In this document: piece after piece, positions 59,953-64,000 of the stretch
How the letters are laid out: each line of letters begins with the position of its first letter
Numbering within the stretch: the stretch's first letter is position 1
Assembly (NCBI RefSeq): GCF_023078475.1
Contig: NZ_CP095741.1
Location: 4,996,001-5,060,000, forward strand
Reading direction: 5' to 3'
Length of the DNA: 64,000 bases
Source: Luteibacter aegosomaticola
GTDB lineage: Bacteria; Pseudomonadota; Gammaproteobacteria; Xanthomonadales; Rhodanobacteraceae
Made by a program: the position numbers and the translations under genes
The notes under the pieces: model-generated
What the model was told of the DNA's origin: nothing
Database searches by the model: none
Seen by the model: only the letters and a program-made list of their open reading frames with translations

Positions 59953-60254
59953 TGGAACTTTCCGCCGGTGATGTGGCCGGCTTCGTCCCATTGGGGGAAG
60001 TAGCGGCTGTTGTTCATGCGGATTTCCATGGTGGTGGGCGTATTCGGCATCACCAGCAGGACGTCGGGGTAGGCGGCCTTGAATTGCTCGGCCGTGGGCT
60101 TGGTGGCGATGAAGGCATCGAACGCCTTTTCATCGGTGACGAAGCCTTTGACCGGCGCGGGCGCCGACGGTGTGGTGGCCGGGGCGGTCTGGCATGCGCT
60201 GAGGGCAGCGCCGCCAAGGATAGCCATGAAAAAAAGGGTTCCGATGCGGTACAT
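59949..60254 (-). CDS. Small lipoprotein, I78-inhibitor-like paralogue 1 (101 aa)
   Basis: A 101-residue lipoprotein, MYRIGTLFFMAILGGAALSA then C-Q-T-A-P (lipobox). After a Pro/Ala linker comes a compact domain FDAFIATKPTAEQFKAAYPD and TTMEIRMNNSRYFPQWDEAG then HITGGKF. The TTMEIR-x-N/D-NSR-x-x-P-x-x-D-E core recurs in the next two genes. It resembles the T-M-x-x-R-x-x-R core of I78-type protease inhibitors, an assignment by pattern only. The stop codon derives from a repeat. Conserved AAGGAGCC ribosome site precedes the ATG. Confidence 0.75.
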   Translation of the reverse strand: MYRIGTLFFMAILGGAALSACQTAPATTPSAPAPVKGFVTDEKAFDAFIATKPTAEQFKAAYPDVLLVMPNTPTTMEIRMNNSRYFPQWDEAGHITGGKFQ

Positions 60255-60367
60255 GGGGCAGGCTCCTTGCCTTGGGGGAGCCCGCATCATAGGACACCGT
60301 CCAGCGACGAACCATGAACCAGTGCCCGGCAGGCAAAACCCACCGGGCACGGGCTTCGCCTGGGCCT

Positions 60368-60655
60368 TTAGTGGAAGGAACCGCCCACGATGTGCTGGCG
60401 GGTCTCGTCGTAGGTCGGGTACAGGCGGCTGTTGTCCCGACGGATCTCCATCGTCGTGGCGTCACGCGGGCCTACGATGAAGATGCACGGCAGGGCTGCG
60501 CGCGCCTGCTCGAGGGTCGGCTTGGTCTTGTGCAGATAGCTAAGCATCGCTTCCGGGTGGTTACGGTCGCAGGCCACCGGAGTGGACATCGCCGAAGCGG
60601 CGAACGGGGTGGAACAGGTGATGATGGCCAACAGGCCGAGAACGTGACGCTTCAT
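60368..60655 (-). CDS. Small secreted I78-inhibitor-like paralogue 2 (95 aa)
   Basis: A 95-residue secreted protein: signal peptide MKRHVLGLLAIITCSTPFAA then S-A, and a mature domain with two cysteines (V-A-C-D-R and L-P-C-I-F), HPEAMLSYLHKTKPTLEQAR and TTMEIRRDNSRLYPTYDETR then QHIVGGSF. It shares the core and the upstream GGCAAGGAGCCTACCC leader with its neighbours, so it is a tandem duplicate. Likely periplasmic; target unknown. Confidence 0.78.
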   Translation of the reverse strand: MKRHVLGLLAIITCSTPFAASAMSTPVACDRNHPEAMLSYLHKTKPTLEQARAALPCIFIVGPRDATTMEIRRDNSRLYPTYDETRQHIVGGSFH

Positions 60656-60717
60656 GGGTAGGCTCCTTGCCTTGAGATGGACGCCCCGTCGTGGGGCGCC
60701 CGGGGGATGGTGGCGCG

Positions 60718-61008
60718 TTAGCGGAACTCGCCACCAATGATGCGCAGACGGGTTTCGTCGTAGTACGGGAACAGACGGCTATTGTCCGTACGCAGTTCAC
60801 GCGTGGTGACTTCGTCCGGGCCGACGACATGCGTACAGGAGGAAAGCCAGACACGTGCGTGGTCGAGTGTCGGCCGGATCTTCTGAAGCCAGTTCAGCAT
60901 GGCCTCGGGCTTCGCGCGGTCGCAGCCATAGGTCGCTGGCTTGGCAGCGGTGATGACCGGGGCGCAAAGGGCGATGATGGCCAGCAGGCCGATCGCGTGA
61001 CACTTCAT
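60718..61008 (-). CDS. Small secreted I78-inhibitor-like paralogue 3 (96 aa)
   Basis: A 96-residue secreted protein: signal peptide MKCHAIGLLAIIALCAPVIT then A-A, mature cysteines in Y-G-C-D-R and S-S-C-T-H, and the core VTTRELRTDNSRLFPYYDET followed by RLRIIGGEF. It is closest to paralogue 2 in signal peptide (MKxHxxGLLAII), length and cysteine placement. Same ribosome-site leader (AAGGAGCC). The three genes run head to tail on the minus strand with 60-115 base gaps. Confidence 0.78.
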   Translation of the reverse strand: MKCHAIGLLAIIALCAPVITAAKPATYGCDRAKPEAMLNWLQKIRPTLDHARVWLSSCTHVVGPDEVTTRELRTDNSRLFPYYDETRLRIIGGEFR

Positions 61009-61095
61009 GGGTAGGCTCCTTGCCTTGATGTCATGGGCGCCCTTCACTGGACGCCCGAACAGCATGTACGACCTTGGCCGACTCGTTCCTGAATA

Positions 61096-61629
61096 TCAGC
61101 TTCCGTTTTTCCTACGGATCGCGTCAGCCTTTGCCTCGTCTTCCGCCGTCACGACCTGCTGCTGGGCGTCGAGTTTGGCGCCGAGGATGATCAGCGTGTA
61201 GTTGGTCGGGTCGAAGTCGCGGATCAGGGCGATCTCGCGGCGCGCCTCTTCGAGCTCACGGCGGTTGATCTGGCGCTCAATCGTGTTTGAAGCGAAGGGA
61301 AGCGTTTCGCGCAGCGCGTCGCTGGCTGTCGCGTTGTTCGCATCGAGCTGAAGAATACTGAGGTAGTACTCATAAGCGTTGTTACCCTGCGGCGCCACCA
61401 GCCGGCCTTCCTTCGTGGCGTCGCGAGCCAGTCCGAGAAGGATGGTGATTTCGGGCGAGGAGCTCGTCGCCGCGGGGGGCTCAGGAAGCTGGGTCGGGGC
61501 TTCAGCTTCGGCAAGCTGATGTTGCTGGCGAATGGTCAGCACAACGGCTGCCACGAGCAACACGGCTGTGACAGCAACGACGATGATCGCGCGGCGGGGT
61601 ACCGCGGCGAACCGGGAGGCGGAGATCAT
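61096..61629 (-). CDS. Membrane-anchored TonB-like protein lacking the TonB C-terminal domain
   Basis: About 177 residues from ATG 61629. An N-terminal inner-membrane anchor (AAVPRRAIIVVAVTAVLLVA) is followed by a proline-containing linker (PTQLPEPPAATS) and a helical repeat-like periplasmic part: GLARDATKEGRLVAPQGNNA, YEYYLSILQLDANNATASDA, ETLPFASNTIERQINRREL and AQQQVVTAEDEAKADAIRR. In xanthomonads this stretch precedes the C-terminal TonB domain in energy-transducing proteins (recalled similarity). Here the stop comes before any TonB domain. ATG 61698 is an alternative start. Confidence 0.65.
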   Translation of the reverse strand: MISASRFAAVPRRAIIVVAVTAVLLVAAVVLTIRQQHQLAEAEAPTQLPEPPAATSSSPEITILLGLARDATKEGRLVAPQGNNAYEYYLSILQLDANNATASDALRETLPFASNTIERQINRRELEEARREIALIRDFDPTNYTLIILGAKLDAQQQVVTAEDEAKADAIRRKNGS

Positions 61630-61769
61630 GGGGGAATTCCGTAACGCAGCCCGCAACCAGGCCGGCCCCCTGTCGGACGGCCCCTGCGGGCTCGCCATCT
61701 TCCCCGGCCTTTGTTGCAACTAGGCGACAGCCGGATCGGGCGGCCCGGACTTGCCGTACCATCGGGCGC

Positions 61770-62384
61770 ATGCTCGATATCCACGCCATCGCTGTCGTGT
61801 TCTCCGTCTATATCGTGGGCGTCGTCATTCCCGGGCCCAACTTCGTGGCGGTGGCGCACAAGGCGGCTTCGACGAATACCGCCGATGCGCTGGCGATGGT
61901 GGCCGGTATCGTGGTGGTGAACCTGTTTTGGGCCACCTGCTCGATCCTCGGCGTGGGTATCGTGTTCGCCACGTTCCCCTGGATCGCGCTAGCGGTGAAG
62001 ATCGCGGGCGCCGCCTACCTCATCTGGTTCGGTGGCCGGCTGATCGTGAAGGCAGGGAGCGCCAGCACCGCTCGGGTGAACGAAGGCGGCCCCACCGTCT
62101 GGCAATCGTTCCGTGCCGGCATCGCGACCAATATCGCCAATCCCAAATCCATGGCGTTTTTCGCTGCCGTGTTTGCCGCCGCCGCGCCGGCCCACGTGAA
62201 TGCCCCCACCTTCTTCGGCATGCTCGCCACCGTGGCCGTCGTCGCGTCCACCTGGTACGCCATGGTGGCGGTGTTGTTTGCCACGCCGCGGGTGGCATCG
62301 CGGTATCGCCACTGGAAGAAAGGCATCGACCGCGTCTGCGGCTCGGTGATTCTGGCGCTTGGGGTTCGCCAACTGGTTCGCTGA
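61770..62384 (+). CDS. LysE family amino-acid exporter
   Basis: A 204-residue membrane protein with six predicted helices and the family motifs IPGPNFVAVAHKAASTNTAD near the N-terminus, VKIAGAAYLIWFGGRLIVKA and SFRAGIATNIANPKSMAFFA. LysE/RhtB members export basic amino acids, homoserine or threonine. Substrate not readable from sequence. Stands alone on the plus strand. Confidence 0.93.
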   Translation: MLDIHAIAVVFSVYIVGVVIPGPNFVAVAHKAASTNTADALAMVAGIVVVNLFWATCSILGVGIVFATFPWIALAVKIAGAAYLIWFGGRLIVKAGSASTARVNEGGPTVWQSFRAGIATNIANPKSMAFFAAVFAAAAPAHVNAPTFFGMLATVAVVASTWYAMVAVLFATPRVASRYRHWKKGIDRVCGSVILALGVRQLVR

Positions 62385-62434
62385 AACGAACGCGTCATTG
62401 TGCGAGCCTAGCCTCCGGCTCATGGAGGTGCCCG

Positions 62435-62737
62435 ATGCGTTTCCCGCTCCGCGTCCTTAGTTCCACACTCGCGCTGGCTGCGCTTGCCGGCTGCGCCGCT
62501 ACGCCCGCCCCTGAAGTCGCCACCCTTCCGCCGGCCGGACCGATCGCGGTCTCCTGCGTCGAAGACGCGATCAGCGATACGCCGTGCCTGGCGGCTGCCC
62601 GTCGCGATTGCCCGCGCCCGGCCGTGGATACGATCCATCTGGTGCTCGCGAAGCAGGACGCCGACAAGGCGAGCTACCAATACCGCGCCACGTATTTCTG
62701 CCCTTCGACGCAGGGCGCCGTGGCCATGCCCCGGTGA
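62435..62737 (+). CDS. Small cysteine-containing lipoprotein (100 aa)
   Basis: A 100-residue lipoprotein: MRFPLRVLSSTLALAALAGC with lipobox L-A-G-C. The mature part has four further cysteines (V-S-C-V, P-C-L, D-C-P, F-C-P), enough for two disulfides. The ATG at 62435 is preceded by GGAGGT. I do not recognise the family. It is convergent with the YkgJ-like gene, three bases between stops. Confidence 0.75.
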   Translation: MRFPLRVLSSTLALAALAGCAATPAPEVATLPPAGPIAVSCVEDAISDTPCLAAARRDCPRPAVDTIHLVLAKQDADKASYQYRATYFCPSTQGAVAMPR

Positions 62738-62739
62738 GG

Positions 62740-63000
62740 TCAGGCGGCGGTCGCGCGCTCCAGCGCCGATAGCCAGGCCACGGCATGCTCCCTATCCGGG
62801 CCGCACATGGCGGCTTCCGGCTGAAGCCCACCGCAAACCTTCGGCCGCTCAGGGTGGCCGAAGATCTTGCAGCGGTTGTCATCGCTTAGCTGGATACAGC
62901 GGACGCCTGCCGGCTTGCCGTGGGGCATGCCCGGGATGGGCGAGCTGATCGACGGAGCGATGCAGCAGGCGCCACAGCCGGGGCGGCAGGCGAGGGCCAT
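62740..63000 (-). CDS. YkgJ-like cysteine-cluster protein
   Basis: An 86-residue protein beginning [20 protein letters not shown], followed by [20 protein letters not shown] and [15 protein letters not shown]. The Cys-rich pattern (C-x3-C-x2-CC, then further Cys) is that of the UPF0153/YkgJ family, which binds zinc or iron-sulfur. The ATG overlaps the aroE stop by one base (TGATG). Function unknown. Confidence 0.88.
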   Translation of the reverse strand: MALACRPGCGACCIAPSISSPIPGMPHGKPAGVRCIQLSDDNRCKIFGHPERPKVCGGLQPEAAMCGPDREHAVAWLSALERATAA

Positions 63001-63836
63001 CAGTAGCGCTGGCGAAGCTCCCGGTACACCGGGTCGGTGTCCGGGCGCTGGCCGTGCCAGCGTTCGAAGGCGTCGGCGGCCTGTTCCACCAGCATGCCCA
63101 GGCCATCGCGGAACCAGTCGGGACGCACACCTGCAGCCACGGCCCAGCCCTTGAAGCCGGCCGCAGCCGCGCCGTAGCAAAGATCGTAAGCGGTCGAGTG
63201 GTCCTGCACGATGGACATCGGCAGGTCGAAATCACCGCCGGTGACGCCGATGGACGTGGCGTTGACCACGAGGTCGAAGCACTCGCCTTCCAGGCCATCC
63301 CAATAACGGGTGTGGCAACGCGCCGGTTCGCCAATGGCGTCGGCGATCTCGTCGGCCCGCTCGGGCGTGCGGTTAGCGATGGTCAGGGTCTGCACACCGG
63401 CATCCATCAGCGCCCAGGCCACGGCCTTGGCCGCGCCGCCGGCACCGAGGAGCAGGGCATCGTGGCCACGCAGGTCGAAACCATGGCGTTCGGTGATATC
63501 GCGGACGAAGCCGCCACCGTCGGTGTTGTGGGCGGCGATTCGGCCATCGGGCAGGCGGGTGAGCGTATTGGCCACGCCCGTGCGCATGGCGGCTTCGCTG
63601 CGCTCATCCGCCAGGGCAAACGCGGCGTGCTTGTGCGGCAAGGTGACGTTGGCACCCACGCCACCTTCGGCGAAGAAGCGGCGAACGGCGGCCTCAAACT
63701 CGGCCGGCGCGGCATCGATCGTCGTGTATTCAAGGCGGATGCCCAACTGCCTCGCGAACGCCGCATGGATCTCGGGCGAAAGCGAATGCGCGATCGGGTG
63801 GCCAAATACGGCGAAACGTTGCGCTTCAGCGCTCAT
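63000..63836 (-). CDS. aroE: Shikimate dehydrogenase
   Basis: A 278-residue Aro[21 protein letters not shown] at the substrate pocket, [15 protein letters not shown] with catalytic Lys, [12 protein letters not shown] with catalytic Asp, Rossmann motif [20 protein letters not shown] and [10 protein letters not shown] for NADP+ discrimination. It reduces 3-dehydroshikimate in chorismate synthesis. The downstream YkgJ-like gene is coupled by a TGATG overlap. Confidence 0.96.
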   Translation of the reverse strand: MSAEAQRFAVFGHPIAHSLSPEIHAAFARQLGIRLEYTTIDAAPAEFEAAVRRFFAEGGVGANVTLPHKHAAFALADERSEAAMRTGVANTLTRLPDGRIAAHNTDGGGFVRDITERHGFDLRGHDALLLGAGGAAKAVAWALMDAGVQTLTIANRTPERADEIADAIGEPARCHTRYWDGLEGECFDLVVNATSIGVTGGDFDLPMSIVQDHSTAYDLCYGAAAAGFKGWAVAAGVRPDWFRDGLGMLVEQAADAFERWHGQRPDTDPVYRELRQRY

Positions 63837-63892
63837 GGATGCTCCTGGCTAGGCGCCGGACCGCATGCCCGACGAGGCGATTCTACCAAGGC

Positions 63893-64000
63893 CTAGAGGT
63901 AATCCGGCTTGCCGACGTCATCCGGCCGCTGAGGTACCTTGCGCATCTTTTCCACCGGGAAGCCCTGAGCCCGGGCCACGTCCAGCAAGCGCCTGTACAC
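63893..64000 (-). CDS. C-terminal fragment of an unidentified protein (partial)
   Basis: Reading to the stop at 63893 on the minus strand gives a 35-residue tail, with VYRRLLDVARAQGFPVEKMR then KVPQRPDDVGKPDYL. The gene runs off the right edge. It lies 57 bases upstream of aroE on the same strand and may share its operon. I do not recognise the family. Confidence 0.5.
   Translation of the reverse strand: MYRRLLDVARAQGFPVEKMRKVPQRPDDVGKPDYL

Noticed and set aside
1..64000. tRNA or rRNA genes
   Set aside because: I saw no stretch with tRNA-like T-arm consensus (GGTTCGAATCC) and acceptor pairing, nor rRNA signatures. A covariance-model scan would be decisive.

Overview
This is a GC-rich chromosomal window that looks like a gammaproteobacterium of the order Xanthomonadales, probably a Rhodanobacteraceae member near Luteibacter or Dyella. 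I infer this from the gene families and from a dispersed 95-bp palindromic repeat, not from any search. The rsmG-parA-parB block (30.9-33.4 kb) is usually origin-proximal in bacteria, so the window may lie near oriC. I see no rRNA, tRNA, CRISPR array, prophage or insertion-sequence transposase.

Layout. 0-2.2 kb: the edge of a putative efflux operon behind a MarR regulator, a small hypothetical gene, an AraC regulator and a secreted hypothetical. 2.3-12.1 kb: a complete high-affinity K+ uptake operon on the minus strand, in the order 29-aa peptide, kdpF, kdpA, kdpB, 66-aa protein, outer-membrane porin, kdpC, kdpD, kdpE. The porin and the 66-aa gene inside the operon are unusual. 12.3-18.9 kb: two secreted S9 peptidases, a Tat-exported metallo-beta-lactamase-fold hydrolase and a divergent LysR regulator. 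19.0-21.0 kb: a DUF350 / DUF1190 / ATP-grasp amide-ligase module like E. coli yjfL-yjfM-yjfC. 21.1-24.5 kb: esterase, an AlgZ/AlgR-like two-component pair and hemC. 24.7-30.9 kb: DUF481 outer-membrane protein, membrane protein, WYL regulator, patatin, glycosyltransferase, ECF sigma factor with a putative anti-sigma partner. 30.9-34.5 kb: parB, parA, rsmG and a Xre/RES toxin-antitoxin pair. 35.2-37.5 kb: a Fur-box-preceded DUF3325/DUF3649/PepSY iron operon. 37.5-41.9 kb: hypothetical, acetyltransferase, M14 peptidase, MFS exporter with divergent TetR. 42.2-54.1 kb: a carbohydrate locus with LacI regulator, TonB-dependent receptor, GH144-type endoglucanase, ABC binding protein, two permeases and a large (alpha/alpha)6 glycosidase. 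54.2-64 kb: housekeeping and small secreted proteins (pirin, YecA-like, xthA, M3 oligopeptidase, gamma-carbonic anhydrase, three tandem small secreted paralogues, a TonB-less TonB-like protein, LysE, YkgJ-like, aroE).

How the parts work together. In the carbohydrate locus the TonB-dependent receptor would import an oligo- or polysaccharide across the outer membrane, the GH144-type enzyme and the 932-aa glycosidase would cut it in the periplasm, and the ABC system would take up the products. A near-perfect palindrome of the LacI type occurs upstream of the regulator and upstream of the hydrolase operon. The likely substrate is a beta-1,2-glucan, inferred from the hydrolase family. No ATPase is encoded here.

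The most unusual signal is the dispersed repeat family. Four 95-bp elements and several halves share the ends GTAGGAGC / GCTCCTAC. In four genes the stop codon TAG lies inside the repeat terminus, and one glycosidase gene has repeat-derived sequence at its start, in its interior and at its stop.
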